A stretch of 64,000 nt of DNA from the NCBI RefSeq assembly GCF_037975245.1, contig NC_092566.1:13427001-13491000 (forward strand), given 5' to 3'. The notes under the pieces were generated by a model that was given only the letters and a program-made list of their open reading frames with translations, was not told the origin of the DNA and did no database searches. This document shows, in pieces, positions 1 to 14,229 of this stretch (the stretch's first letter is position 1; every line of letters begins with the position of its first letter). This DNA comes from Apostichopus japonicus. Lineage: Eukaryota; Echinodermata; Holothuroidea; Aspidochirotida; Stichopodidae. Both the position numbers and the translations under genes were made by a program.

Positions 1-3000
1 CGGACAGGTTCGAAGGTCAAAATGTTGATTTCACGGAAAAGAAATTACCTTTGTGTAGTATTAATGAGGCAAGCCAAACATGATAGTGTCTTCATGGTTC
101 TATTCCTTGTAGAATTAAAATATAGTAAACAATTTGTGTAAAGGCTTTGTCCTTTTTGCAATCCACCAAAGCTGGCAGTAAGGTTGTACTATGAATTACA
201 AAGAATTGAAATAAGAGTAAATTACTGATAAACAAAAGGTCTTTTTTTCACTCATTTTGGTGTAAATACATTCTAGGAAACATAACAACCATCAATGACT
301 AGAATCCAGAGTCTTATTAAAAAACATTTAGTAAATACTGAAATTCTACCAGTATTATTGTTTTTTTTTTCTTAAAAGTCATTATATCTTATATATTTAT
401 TTGACTCCTCTCTTTATCATCTCCAATCTACATAAACACTTTCTTATCTACCCAAACTACATGAGTGGAACGTTTTATCACTGTGCCCCCCTACATTCCA
501 CTTCCGGGACACCGTCCACCTTCTCCTTCCTATTACAGAAGACAGATACCTGAATTGTCTGCAAACTTTTCATCCCCAAGAATTTTTTCACTTCGTTTAC
601 ATTTTAGTGATTGTCTTCAGGAACAAGATTTTCTTTCACCTATATTGAAGTACTTTGTATCTTCTTAAGTTTTTCATGTTTTTCATAAATGTTCAAGAAA
701 GTTCCACTAGTGTGTGTCCTTTTCTCGCTGTATGTTTGTACAGGCATCAGTTGGTCTCCTGCTACTCCGCAAACCAGTAAGGTTCATGAAGATTTAATGA
801 AATTCAATCAATCAACCCAGCCATGTTGACAGCTTTTCCACAGTAGAAAACATTGAAAAAAAGAGAAATTTTCATCATAAAAGTTTACTTAAATCCAATT
901 AAATCCAATGTTAATTTCATTTCTCTCTTACCTGTCTTCTCTCTATATTAATCCAGTGGTATAAAAGATACATGAATCAGCAGTTATCAATAAGACATTG
1001 AATTTAAGTAATATTTCCGAAAATGCAAATATTACACAAGCAGCATATAGAGTATATATAGTCAGCTTAGAAAACACTCATGTGCTCAAGATATGTCTAG
1101 CTGACTGGTTGAATTATTAATAAGTTAATGAAACCTGCAAGCAGATATCTTCATCACTTAGAATATATACGTACATATGTGTCTCCTCCAGGGCGACTAT
1201 GCTGTGTCATTCCTACAGTCTCCCAGAGAGGTGTTTTGCAGTGCAAATCCAATATTGGAACATACTGTGTGTTGCTGTGGGTCGCTTATCTTCGGTAGAA
1301 ATGAATTTCAAAGTAAAGATTTAGTCTCTAGTGGTCAGTTTTCATGATCATCACAACGTCTGTCATATTGAAAATGTTTTGTCTCAGGTACAAATTGTTC
1401 AGGAAAGTTCCATTTTTGTCTCTTCCACAATTTTTACCAGCCTAGGATATTATAATTGTGTTGACTACAATAAGACTTGTTAGGGTACACTTTATTAGGA
1501 AGATTGAACATTCGTTAGTTACAGTACAACCTTCCTAATTAACTGTAGTAATGAATGGATGAATGAATAGATTAATCAGTGCTCACCATACTATTTGCCT
1601 GTTTGGTCTTTGGAAGACTGGTTCTGATTTTGGATTCTAGGAGGAAATTAATATTATATACTTTTAGCACATGAATATCAACTGAAAGCAGAAGACAGCA
1701 GCTGTGTCCTTAGATATCAGTGTGATATATATGCTAACATTTGGATACATGTCGGGTGTACCAGGACATGTCTGCATGGAGACCACAACAACGGTGTATG
1801 ATGAAGCACGAGACTTTGGTCATGATAACATTCCGAAGTCACTCAGTCAGCTGGTCGCAATATTCCACTCCAGACTATAGAGTTAATAAATGTTGTTTTG
1901 AGTATGTCAAGGGCACTATATATACAGATTTATCTGCACAAGGCAGGGGACTAGGTATTCTGGTGATTAGGTGTAGATATTGGACAAAGTCACTCTCAGA
2001 CACGAGGAACGACACTATTACTTGTAACTGTAACATAGAAGTAGGAGACCGTGGCTCTCAGACACATGGAATAGATAGGTATTTATTCAGCCACTGATCA
2101 TAAAAACTACAATGCAAATTGGGTAAAAACAAGAGCTTCAAAGTCAAAACGAGTTCAAAACTAAAAGCAGATTCAAAATATAAAATGGATACCAGGATGA
2201 AAATGTTGCTAAAACATAAAACACACAGTGTTAAAAAAACGTCAGAAACCCTAAAATTGGAATGACACTATTACTTGTGTAAAAGTAGGAGACCGTGGCT
2301 CTCAGAATTAGTAACGTTTGTGATATGTTGATCACATGTATTGGGAAATATGATCTGTAGGGGGTGAATCTTAAAAGGTTCAATCGCAAACTGTGAAATA
2401 AATTTCTTCTTTTTCAAACAATCAGAACTATGGCTTAAAATGCTAAATCATTCTGGAATGTTCAAAAACTAGATTACGCAGTCTTATTAAAGTCAGTAAA
2501 ACAGTTTTTTGGAAAAACATTTCCCACTTATTACTAAAGTGAATATTGTAATTAACATAGTGAATGTTACAAAAATAGAGAGGCAGGAATTTACAATCTT
2601 GACAATATTTAGGAGTAACTGTGAATGCTAAGGACAAAGTTAACACAAGCTCAACCATACTATGCTGTATACACACCTAAAGTTTGGATATTAAGGGACA
2701 AATATAGCATGCAAAGATCTAAGTCGGCCTCAAAACACCAAGGATGAACATACCAAAATAACTTTTGCCTAATTGCTTCGTGCAATCACATTATGCAAAT
2801 TGTCGACCTATGTGATCTCACCCACACAAGAAAAAAACTAGACCAATAAATAGGTGTATAGTGCAAACTGCAAAGTTATATCAGGATTGTGGATAAATGC
2901 ATAGTTTTTGTGTAAAAAGACTTCTTTTGAAGGTAAAATTTAAATTACTGCTTGAAAATAACAAGCAGGGGGAAAGCAATACTGAGGCACAAATAGACAA

Positions 3001-3421
3001 AGGAAATGAAGTTAACATAAGGTAACTACAATTTTCACCATTTATACAAAACAAAAACAAACCAAAATATAACAACCTTCTTCCACCCAAAAATAATTTC
3101 AAACAAACAGGAGAAGTAGAGAAACATGAGGACACATTGTACTAAAAGTTTAATCACATTTTAAAGGAATATTTATCCTAATCAAGTACATATTTACTTG
3201 AAAGAGATAATATACATATTGTCAGTACATATTGGTTTAGTTCTTTCGTAGAATAAAATAATAGATTATGAGCAAGCCTATTAATGATGAGTGTGATCTT
3301 AAATTTTAATAGTTTCACCATGAAACCTTGAAACACCATGAAAAGAGAAACACCATGAACAAAAATTTCACTTTCAACCATGAACTATAAAATTAGTGAA
3401 AAACTACTAGATTTCAAGTTT

Positions 3422-3870
3422 CAAGGGATATTCCAGTGGTAAACAATGTCACACTCATATCGAAGAGAAAAAATATTTCCCACTGTTAATTGAAAACTGG
3501 ATCTCAATAGCTTGTCCCAAACTCAAGATATGAGTGTTTGAATTGAACTTATTTTGATTGTCTATTTAACCTTCCTTACTTCTGAGAAGTGACTTACAGT
3601 TGGTGGTCTGTTAGGTCATCAGGGGTAGACGGTCTTTCAAAGTTTTTAATTCTAAGGCTTTTATAATCTTTCTTGTTGATTTATCCTTGAAAAGAAGCAT
3701 TATTAAGACAGACAAATAGATTTTCTCACCTCAATTGCCATGACGATATCATTCACTCTGTTGTTGCCAGATGCATTTACATATTATCATATCATAATTC
3801 ATATCTTCCCATATATAGCATCTAGACAAATCTCTATGAGGATGTGGTATTGATCTAAAGATGCAGCCTT
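3422..3870 (+). repeat. Dispersed repeat R1, copy 1
   Basis: Collinear with 39500-39995. Shared stretches include GGATATTCCAGTGGT/GGTATTCTGGTCAC, the ATATTTCCCACTG region, GGTGGTCTGT, TATAATCTTTCTTGTTGATT and TGCTGTTGCCAGAT-like motifs, ending at TGAGGATGTGGT. Gaps and substitutions show an old copy. No coding potential was seen. Confidence 0.8.
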
Positions 3871-3900
3871 TTTGTAGTAATTTTGCTAATATGAAAGAAA

Positions 3901-5390
3901 TCATCTTCAGCCAGAGGAATATCAGTTCTAAGCTGTTAATCTGACAAAGTTATATTGCTTCTACGCCTGCTGGAACAGTTACTTGTGATAAGTAAGTCTG
4001 AAGGATGGCAAAGCATTGATATCTCCTTTGAAAAGAATCAATGAATATTTGAAATGCTTGTTATAAAGAGTTAATCTTAACTCCCTTCATATCAGCTAAA
4101 GCTTGTCTTTGAACTTGTACTTTTTAACCTATATACCACATTAAAGCAATCATCTTCAGCCAGAGGAATATCAGTTCTAAGCTGTTAATCTGACAAAGTT
4201 ATAATGCTTCTAAGCCTGCTGGAACAGTTACTTGTGATAAGTAAGTCTGAAGGATGGCAAAGCATTGATATCTCCTTTGAAAAGAATCAATGAATATTTG
4301 AAATGCTTGTTATAAAGAGTTAATCTTAACTCCCTTCATATCAGCTAAAGCTTGTCCTTTGAACTTGTACTTTTTAACCTATATACCACATTAAAGCAAT
4401 CAGCCTCAGCCAGAGGAATATCAGTTCTAAGCTGTTAATCTGACAAAGTTATAATGCTTCTAAGCCTGCTGGAACAGTTACTTGTGATAAGTAAGTCTGA
4501 AGGATGGCAAAGCATTGATATCTCCTTTGAAAAGAATCAATGAATATTTGAAATGCTTGTTATAAAGAGTTAATCTTAACTCCCTTGATATCAGCTAAAG
4601 CTTGTCCTTTGAACTTGTACTTTTTAACCTATATACCACATTAAAGCAATCAGCCTCAGCCAGAGGAATATCAGTTCTAAGCTGTTAATCTGACAAAGTT
4701 ATAATGCTTCTAAGCCTGCTGGAACAGTTACTTGTGATAAGTAAGTCTGAAGGATGGCAAAGCATTGATATCTCCTTTGAAAAGAATCAATGAATATTTG
4801 AAATGCTTGTTATAAAGAGTTAATCTTAACTCCCTTCATATCAGCTAAAGCTTGTCTTTGAACTTGTACTTTTTAACCTATATACCACATTAAAGCAATC
4901 ATCTTCAGCCACAGGAATATCAGTTTTAAGCTGTGAATCTTACAAAGTTATAATACTTCTAAGCCTGCTGGAACAAATACTTGTGATAAGTAAGTCTGAA
5001 GGATGGCAAAGCATTGATATCTCCTTTGAAAAGAATCAATGAATACTTGAATGCTTGTTATAAAGAGTTAATCTTAACTCCCTTCATATCAGCTAAAGCT
5101 TGTCCTTTGAACTTGTACTTTTTAACCTATATACCACATTAAAGCAATCATCTTCAGCCACAGGAATATCAGTTTTAAGCTGTGAATCTTACAAAGTTAT
5201 AATACTTCTAAGCCTGCTGGAACAAATACTTGTGATAAGTAAGTCTGAAGGATGGCAAAGCATTGATATCTCCTTTGAAAAGAATCAATGAATACTTGAA
5301 TGCTTGTTATAAAGAGTTAATCTTAACTCCCTTCATATCAGCTAAAGCTTGTCCTTTGAACTTGTACTTTTTAACCTATATACCACATTT
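3901..5390. repeat. Six-copy 249-250-bp tandem array
   Basis: Units begin with TCATCTTCAGCCA or its variant at 3901, 4150, 4400, 4650, 4899 and 5148 and end near TATACCACATT at about 5390. Copies 1 to 4 are nearly identical. Copies 5 and 6 share their own changes, for example CCACAGG for CCAGAGG and GAACAAATAC for GAACAGTTAC, so the array has grown by separate local duplications. The period is not suited to coding. The array begins just after a dispersed repeat copy ends. Confidence 0.97.
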
Positions 5391-6675
5391 TTTAAAGAAA
5401 TTTGCTCTCCTGCTAATTGAGGTTGTAGACCTGTACAACATCTCGCATAAATTGTCTGCTACTTAAGCCGTGTTTAACTAACTTCCTGTTACTTGTTAAA
5501 GGTAAATTTGAGTACTTGAGGTCTGCAGCATTCCATCAGTATATGTACAGTATATATCGAGCTCATTACACCAGGACTCATTCTAGGCACGCATCTCAAA
5601 GTGATTGTTTCTGCTCAGTATAAATTACCCACCATTTGCTTCAGTCTCAACACGTTGCCTGGGTGAAGAAGCGTCTTTGCCTCAACATCAGGACTTCAGG
5701 TGTTAGAAAAATTTTGTAAATACACCTGCAAAGTTGAAACTTGACAAGACATGAGGCCCCCAAAGCCAGCTCATGCATGCATGTAGCCAAGAATTAGTAA
5801 GAAAAAGTGCAAAGAATTATTGGGAAACTGTTGTGATGTTTGTTCCTCAGAAGGCGTAACAAGTGACAAAACTGCGCATTAAAGTAGTTCCATTTGAAAC
5901 ATTGTCATCGTCGTTCTTTAGTGTATACATGTTCATTAATGGTGCCCGGAGAGTAGCTGTGGATAGCACTTTAAAATTACATTTGATAGCTGCTGTTGTA
6001 TTTTCACTTTAAAAGAAACACTTAGTCCTTCCTTCCTCTCTGTAGAACTGTTCCAAGGGTTGTAAAATGATCTTAATGGAGCCTCAATAATCACTACTCA
6101 CTAGTCTCACTACAATACTAGCCACATGTCCTGATCTCATTAATTCTTAATTGGCAGACGGTGTGTGCTTTTCTTTTATTCTGTGGTTAGAGCAACTTTC
6201 TTAGCCAGTTGCTTTACCAACCAGCAGCTTGTGGACTACAATGTGTTTGCATGTTAAGTATGTAAACGTATTACCCTGTAACATACTGACACATTTCACT
6301 ATCCCCAGGACTGCCAGGAGTTGAATGAAAGGGAAGACTTTAAAAAGAAACAAAAAATGACTGAAAGTTCATCTGCATCCCACCGGTATCTCTAAGAAAA
6401 GTTAGGCCACCTTATAATAGTGTACAGACAGTTAAGATTGCCATGCCAACCATCCTATTCAAAGATGGCTGTTTTATTGCATATACTGTACTCTGTTGCA
6501 GTAGCTGCTGGTGATCTGTAATCTGAATTGCAAATAATTGTAGCTTTATGCCACCTTCACCCCCCGGGGGAAGGACTTCTGTTGGAATATGCATTAGTAG
6601 CCTTTAATGGGAGTAAAATACAGGTTCTTCATCTCAGTTACCTTTATTTTGTTTTCTCCTTTTTCATCCGTGCAG

Positions 6676-6735
6676 ATATTCAAAAGTTGGAGAGAGAAGC
6701 CAGGATATGCCGAAAGTTGATGCATACTAATATAG
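6676..6735 (+). CDS. CAMK2: CaMKII exon A: kinase alpha-C helix
   Basis: The acceptor is TGCAG before 6676 and the donor is GTAAGT from 6736. The exon starts with the last two bases of a codon and ends with one base of the next. It reads (D)IQKLEREARICRKLMHTNI, then V completed by exon B. The EREAR segment carries the alpha-C glutamate that pairs with the ATP-binding lysine in CaMKII. The 60-nt length equals the vertebrate exon. Compared with the usual RICRLLKHPNIV it has RKLMHTNIV, so the normally conserved proline of HPN is a threonine. The preceding exon, with the glycine loop and ATP lysine, was not found in the 6.7 kb upstream. An open frame extends upstream from 6676 to about 6528 but is intronic and has no family similarity. 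Confidence 0.95.
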
Positions 6736-9616
6736 GTAAGTATATGTACACGTAGTCATAAAACCATGGCAGACTCCTGATGATTCCAGATAAAGATTTC
6801 CTTAAGTCAAGTATTGACAAGCAAAACTTAAAGTAGTAACTCCCATTTCAAGGCACAGAATATTCCATATTTACAGTGACTAAAAACACTCTCCTAAAAT
6901 ACTCCTTAGGGCAATTTTATTTTGCTAAAACACTTTCTGGTCATTATGGATCTTGTGACTGATTGGCTGAACATTTTTGCAGAGGGAGATAAATAGGGAA
7001 ACTGTTATATTCATTTAGTCAAATAAGTAAGTTCGATCTATTCCTAATTGTAAACTTTCTGCATTTTTTCATCATCCTAGGTCTTTCCTCATAATTGTCA
7101 GTATGAATTGAATTTGTCTCCCTGGAGTGAATCTTTAAGGTGAAACCACAGGCTATGCCAGTTATTTAGGTTATAGAGTCCTAAGGTCAATCAAGACTGA
7201 ACTTAAAGAGCTGTATAGTAAGCCCCAATGGTAGCAAGTCATGTGAAGAGTGCTGCCCCTTCTTAGAATAATAACATAAAAGACATTAGCACATTCTCAT
7301 GTGATTACCGCTTTTGTCAGTGTGAGTTTGGTGCTTATTTACGCATTCTAAAAATATGGCTGATGTATTTTGGTGTTATAGTATAACATCATTCATGTGG
7401 GTTGTGTATTTACATGGATTTCAAAGGTAAGCAAAGATTATGGCAGTTTGGAAGTTTACAATTATCTCCTGCTTGTTGCAATTATGACTACAGTGATAAC
7501 CGATGCCAAAATTAGACAAATAAACCTAAAAAAAACTACCTCAAGATATCACCACAGTTGATGTTTCATCATTTATTTTTGTAGCAATTATGTAACCTTT
7601 TCTAGTTTTTATTCCTGGGATTTCACCTAAAGACATTTCCGAGGAAACTTTTGTCCAGAATTGAGAAGTAGACCCAAGGATCAATCCAGGGCCCTCCCCT
7701 CCACCCCCAAATGACATTTTCATAGATAGTACAAAAGGACTAAAATGATCAATAAATGCATTCCCCTAAGTTTCCCAATATCCATATTTTTTTGTTTTTT
7801 TTTTACCATATGGGTGAATATTCTTCTGAGAATGATTAGAGAGATCTTGAATTTTCCAACCAACCCAATGAAATGTTCCTTGTGCCAGTCTTGCAGTATA
7901 CTGTACCTGTACAGTATTATGTATTGTATCAATGCTGTCAGGTCTTTAGCTGCAATGTCGCTCCAAAAGTTCATAGTTTATTTTTGCTTCAATTGGTATT
8001 GATTAATGTGGTTGATCAATACTGTTTAAATAATCAAGTCCTGACAAAAATCTAGGGCATCATGCCAGGGTGCAGATAGCTGAGGGTTAAAGAGAGTTTC
8101 CCAGGTATATTTAAGTGATGGTATGGAAGATCATGAACATTTTAATGTATGAGATCATTGTTAATGTGTAATCCAATGGAGCTTGGAGTGTCTGGGTGAA
8201 AACTATTTATGAAAATTTACCGTTATTACTGGTGGGGTTTATACGGAAGCAAAAGTTTGTATTATAATGAATCAGTTCACATGAATGAGGTAGAGGCCAC
8301 CGCAAAACTCAAACTCCCAATCCGCAAGTAACGGAAGTTCAACCTGTGAAGTGTGAATATTCCTGATGATGTCACTCAGTAACCTCCGAAGTCTCCGAAA
8401 ACGATCTATTCTTGGCTCAGGATATTGTGTACAATACAATAGGAATCTCACCTGAATGAAACAGCCTATTGTACGCAATGAATAGCCTACCCGGGCCTGG
8501 TTCTAGTGTGGTTTTGAAATTAGTGAAAGGACTAACAAAGCAAGGGAAATATTATTATTATTATATTCAAAGCATTAACTACATGTTGGTAGTATACCGT
8601 AGTGCAGCATTGTTACTTTATGTGTAGTCAGTGTTTCCATCATTCATGCCATGAAGAAGGAAAAAAAATCAGTGACATTATAAGCTCTGCATGCAAAACG
8701 GTATAAATGCTGTATGACGGACAAGCATACCTTTTGTGAACCCACAATTTGTTGCATTATGTGATTTCTTTAGTATTATCCAACCCATCCTCATAATCAA
8801 TACTCCCAAACATGACCTGAAACTCGATGGAAACAAAAATGTTTACTGAATGTTTGATAGTACATTGTCATGGCTACATTATGAACAGCCATTACTTATA
8901 TGGTTCAAACATTTCTAGGGGATTTGCCAAGATTTTTCTCTGCATATATACGATACACTGTGCACTGTGCCAGGTAGAAAAGGAAGACTTTGTGTAGCTA
9001 ACTCATCCATGACACTAAATACACAGCTTTTTCTGATTGGAATCTGATGAAAAACTCATCACTCCTGTTTAAGAGATTATCTCTAGATTCTGACGTACAT
9101 CAGTATCAAACGAGGTAGGGACCTTGACAATACATATAGTTATGTGAGTTCACTTCCCATCATGCCCCTTCCCCAGCCTGAGAAAAATTTGCTAAGTACT
9201 GTACTTGCAACAAAGCCTGTGTTATATGGAAAAATGATATTCATCCATAATAAAATTGTTTCTTTCATATAATGTTATGTTAAAATTTCATATCTGTTCA
9301 GTTGAAACAAAAATGCACATGTAGACTTCTTCCAATTGTTGATGAAAATACTGAGGCCTAACCAACAGTATTATTGTATATGTAGTACTAGCCTAACCTC
9401 TTCGGATAAAGCCTATTTCATGTCTGAAATGTGTTCACCAGAAGAAAGATAAGTAATCAACAGATGCATCAGATATTATTACTACCACAGTTTCTGAAAA
9501 TTGTGTTGCATTATCTGATTCTTGAATGGCAAGTTATAACTCAGGAATTTGACATTTGGGTTGGTAAGAATCTTTCAAGGTTCAGTACAAAACTGCTACA
9601 AATAATATAGTAGTTG

Positions 9617-10437
9617 TTAAAGCAGCATTTTGCGTTAGGTCGCTTTTTTCCACCTTTTTAACATGTGCATCGATTTTTTTAGATGTATCAATCATAAAAC
9701 AGCAAACTAAGATACCATCCAAGTTTCACCCTGCCAAGAGCGTTAATTAGCGAGTAATTAACGACTTATGTCGATAACGAGTAAAAGTGTCCTCGACAAA
9801 GTTTTCATATCTCCAAATCCACTAGTTTGAATTCCACCAATCAGTGAATAGTATGTTTATTCATGAGCATTTTGCGTTTGGTCGCCGTTTTCTACTTTTT
9901 TGACATGTCCATCGAGTTTTTTACATACATCAAATCACAAAACAGCAAATTAAGATATTAGCCAAGTTTTTCCCTGCCAAAAACGTTAATTGGCGAGTAT
10001 TCCACATACAAAATTAATCGCATTCAGTTCCCAAACCCACTAGTTTGAATTCAACCAATCAGAGATGCTGGTTTAGTTATGAGCCGTGGCTAAAAATAGA
10101 TTCAAGACTTTGCGTTGGTACAACCAGGGAGTTGTGATGCAACTGCCTGGTACAACTGCCATATAGACTGTACACAAATCAAGCGTGGTGTTATATTACG
10201 TATCTGTCAATGACGTTCGTAGTGTTTAAATATTCATATTATGGGCGAGGTTTATTGGGTTCCCAACGGAAAATATCTTGGAGAACAACAAAGTTGAAGG
10301 TTGCAATTTTTTCGACTTTAATGCCACCATTTGAAGTAAAATATAAATAGATAAGCTAGTTATGTATGTCGTTATGGCATAGTGGAGTCAGTGAGGTTGA
10401 GAAAAATCATAGAAAAGGACGCAAAATGCTGCTTTAA
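9617..10437. mobile_element. TTAA-bounded inverted-repeat DNA element (821 bp)
   Basis: The left end reads TTAAAGCAGCATTTTGCGT and the right end is its exact reverse complement, ACGCAAAATGCTGCTTTAA. Both ends start with TTAA, the target duplication used by piggyBac and Kolobok transposons. There is no transposase, so it is non-autonomous. The left half contains two imperfect copies of an approximately 228-bp block (about 9637-9864 and 9865-10083), each starting GCATTTTGCGTT(A/T)GGTCGC. The assignment to piggyBac or Kolobok is inference from TTAA alone. Confidence 0.9.
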
Positions 10438-13400
10438 GAGGGCTGGCTGGCTACTGCAACTCTGTGGGAAAGTAGTTGCATGAGTGAAATAATGAAGTTA
10501 GTTTAATGGAGGTTCGTAGTGTCTTAGATCACAGTGATGATATATGATTAAAAGACAAAAGTTGCAATGCCCAAAATTTGCATATTGGATAACAACGACA
10601 CGCATTGCTGTCTGATATAATTTTACGATATAACTGTAAAAGACAAACACACCATGTGGGAATTACACATGGATATTTTTATACTATAAATCGCGATCAT
10701 TTGTTGCATTGATTGCATCGGTCATTGCAATACTACTGTAGTAAAGTGCTCTGTTATACCATGAGGTTAAAAATAAACCGGGATCCAAACATATATGCTG
10801 TGCTGATAGCGTGTGTGATGCCATCGATCTATTGTCTTTCCTAGTCGGATTAAAGACTGTCAATGGCAGTGGTTCTGTATACTTCGGAGTCGTTGAGCTA
10901 ATTAACTGAATACAGCTAATCCCTCTGTGTCACGGTCCAGTTTTGCATTGATGATGAGAGATTGCTGAATTGGATTTAACACAGTTTTAATTGTCAGGCC
11001 TTGGTTTCATTGCAGACTAGTTTTATAATTTAAAATTTAAAATGAGTGTTGAAAATCTGCCATTAACTATTATTAGATCAGTTCAATATTATGCCACGAT
11101 GATATCACTCCATCCTTCGGCCTACCTTATCATCTGACATGATTGTTTGATTTTGCATTCTAAAAGTAGCCATTTTGTCAAAACTTGATAAAAGTGAAAT
11201 TTCTTTTGTACCACAGCAAAGCTTGCCACTGCTGTGAGTTGCTTTGTTTGCGATTTATGAAATGATGTAATTGCTTCAGGAGAAGATAAAATCTTTTCTT
11301 TTCATTTATTATTAACTATATACCTCTTCATTGGTATCTTCTCTTTGAGCCGTAGCTTGTAAGTAATTGTGGTTCAATAGTTAAAACACAGCTCCGTTTC
11401 CCATTTATTTATTTTTTAAAAAGAATAGAAAAAAAACAAAAAGAGTTTGTGATCACCAATAACAGTATTTAATCATATGTTTGTGTCATTATCTGGACTT
11501 TGTTTAGTCATGCATAAATCTATGAAGAAAGAAAGATTTATTAAGTTACAAAGATTGAAGTTATATTTATATATGCTCTATCAGGAAGATATGTTATATA
11601 TATTCCTGTTGTCAACTCTGATTTCAATTAGTGTGCCTTGAAATACAAATAAAAAATAGTTTCCTTGTTGTGTTCATGTGAGTAAATCACAGGATATCAT
11701 CAAGCCTTGCCCTTGTCAAACTGTTCATGTCATTGTGCTACAGTACAGTAGGTATATTTCAGCTTTCTCCAACATGTAACAAATGGCCCCTTCTCTCCCT
11801 AAGGGTGTTGTTTAATACAGTTAGAAAACCTTGTCTATTGATCCATCTGATATATTAGGTAACAATGCACCAGTGACTAGTTTAAGCCACTCTTTTAAAG
11901 TTTTGTAATTATTGCATAAATTTATAGTTCTCAACTTGTAAATTGTGAATGATAAACCAAAGACTACAACTGTACATTGTACAATGTACATGTAATTGTT
12001 TGTTTGAATGAGCATGACCAGTTTGATCAGCAGTTAATAGCTCCTAGCTGGGAGAAATATTCTAATTTGTTACAAAACCTGGCAAATTTCACATCTCATT
12101 TAACTTTCCATCCAGTTGAATAATTTCAAGAAATATTCTGTTAAGTGTATCTGCCAGCATACAGTTACAGAGTCAGGGCTTTTGAACTTGTCATTTGAGA
12201 GAGAAACAAATTCAGAATATTTTGTGTCGATGCTGAAATCACGGGCAGTGTTCTAATCTTGCATACATGTACTCTGTGCGTGTACGCTTTGCATGTGTTG
12301 TGTTTTACGACTAACACATTGACGAGTTTATTGTCACACGTTCATCTGCATGCAGTCGTTAGGGTGAGACCGTTCATCTCATATTAGATGCAGTGGATTC
12401 GGTTTTGCCGCAGCCAACACGGTTCTGTAATTGGAACAGATGGTAGTTTTGTCAAGTCTCTCAATGGCAGAAATCCATAGAAGTATTGTCAGTATTGTCA
12501 GCCAACTCTGAATGCAGAATATATAGAACTTGTGTGTAGTCTGGCTCAGTCAATAACTGATATGAGCTGTGGATTATATGTGAACTCAATCAGTATATAC
12601 TTACTTATGTGTGTATATGTATTATGTGCATACATACCACATGGGCTCTTTTGATAAATATATTCTTTCTCAAAGGAAATTTTGACCGTTACTTTTTTTT
12701 CACTCACTCACTCACCCTTCCCATATGTCCTTTAATTGTCAGTGTAATGATGTTAATGTACGATTTGATTTGAATGTCTTTCACCATTTTGATACTGAAT
12801 TTCCAAATTATATCTAGCAACATTCTGTGTTTATCTTGCCCTGTAATAGTTGTAGAAACAACGATCAATAGGTCCCTTTAAAATCAAACAGAAGTGATTC
12901 CTTCTTAGGTGATGAAGTGATGGTTAATAATTCTCTGTTGATTTGACATAATTTGTAACTTAAGGTGTAGGCTCTGAGTGAGTTAAATTTTAAAGTAAAT
13001 ATTGGCCATCTGTTATCTACAAGAAGTACTATTGAGCAGACATGGCCAGCATGCTCAAACAATTAGGATATGACTAGAGAATACAGTAGCAGTATGTTCG
13101 TTTTGGTCTTTAATTAAATTTCTGCTTTATGTATTATTGGTCCGAGTCAGGAATATGTTGACAATCGGACAGTGGATGCGTATGGTTATTCAAGCTGAGA
13201 CACTGGTGTCAGATCTTGTACTCCGATCTTAATTAACATATTGAATTTTACAGTGCCAATGGCATATAAATAGGAAACAGGTTGAAAGATGAATCAAAAT
13301 TATCAAATTTTGAATCCTCAGTTTTTATTGATGCAGTTGTTAATGTGATTCTGACAAGGCTAATACCTAGTGTTATTACTGTAAGTATCTCACACTGGAA

Positions 13401-14229
13401 TCATTTATTTAGAAAACAATTAAATCAGAACAACAGCAACACATACAATAACAATTTTTTACATCTTTATGAATTGCATGCCACACATTAAAAAAATGAA
13501 AAAAAAACCCAGCCCACCTTTCTGCAACTTTTAAGGAAGAACTGGTTGTGGAAATTTTCTTAACATCAACAGTTCTTTTCAAACTTAACCTTTGTAAAAG
13601 TCTAGAAAGTTGTACAAAGAGAGCAGCCATTTTGCATTGGGGGCAGGGGGAGGGGGGAGAGGGCAATATTTGTAAACCCTCAGAGTTATATTCAAAGTTT
13701 AAACTTTCAAAATCACACAAAGACACCCTCCTGTATTTTTTTACCAAATGAAAGTTAATTAGCTGGGTACAGTACATGTGCAAACACTTTTTGTGCATTC
13801 ATCACATGAAAGTTTTTTTTTAAAGTTTTCCCTTTTTAGTACTTAATGGAGTTTTCATCTATCTTGGAGCAATAATAATTTTTTCTATAGTATTATACAT
13901 ACAGTGAGTTTTTATACATAATCATGAGGAAACTAAAGCTGCTAAAAGGAAGGAAGGAAAGGTATTTATTTTTAGTTTGTTTTTGGATCATAGAAAGGCT
14001 TTTTCGAAGAAAAGTGAAATGTGACAGGTATTAGTGAGTAGATAGGCTTCGTATATATGCTGTAAACTCTACTTTACCTACAAGTATTCATGAACTATCA
14101 CTGAAGATATAATAGTAACCAGGAACTTTCAAATTTGCAAAATTTTCTGTGTCAACAAATTTATGATTATGTTCCTTATGTAAGCTATTGAAGTTTGAAG
14201 CTGAATTTATTTCATTCCTCTCCTAAATT

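Larger units (their letters stand above)
1..6675 (+). other. Intron (or upstream gene region) before exon A
   Basis: No coding exon was recognised. It contains a 50-bp direct repeat (2011-2060 and 2262-2310), one copy of a dispersed repeat (3422-3870) and the 249-bp tandem array (3901-5390). Small open frames, including one of 118 codons at 1741-2097, have no recognisable content. Confidence 0.7.

Noticed and set aside
1741-2097. 118-codon open frame on the + strand
   Set aside because: No recognisable domain and low-complexity codon content; length is within chance for this window.
6528-6675. Open frame leading into exon A
   Set aside because: It lacks the glycine loop and AAK motif expected of the preceding CaMKII exon, and a proper acceptor lies at 6676.
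1-6675. Search for the preceding kinase exon (glycine loop, ATP lysine)
   Set aside because: No GKGAFS- or AAKII-like peptide was seen, though a 95-nt exon without a start codon could be missed by eye.
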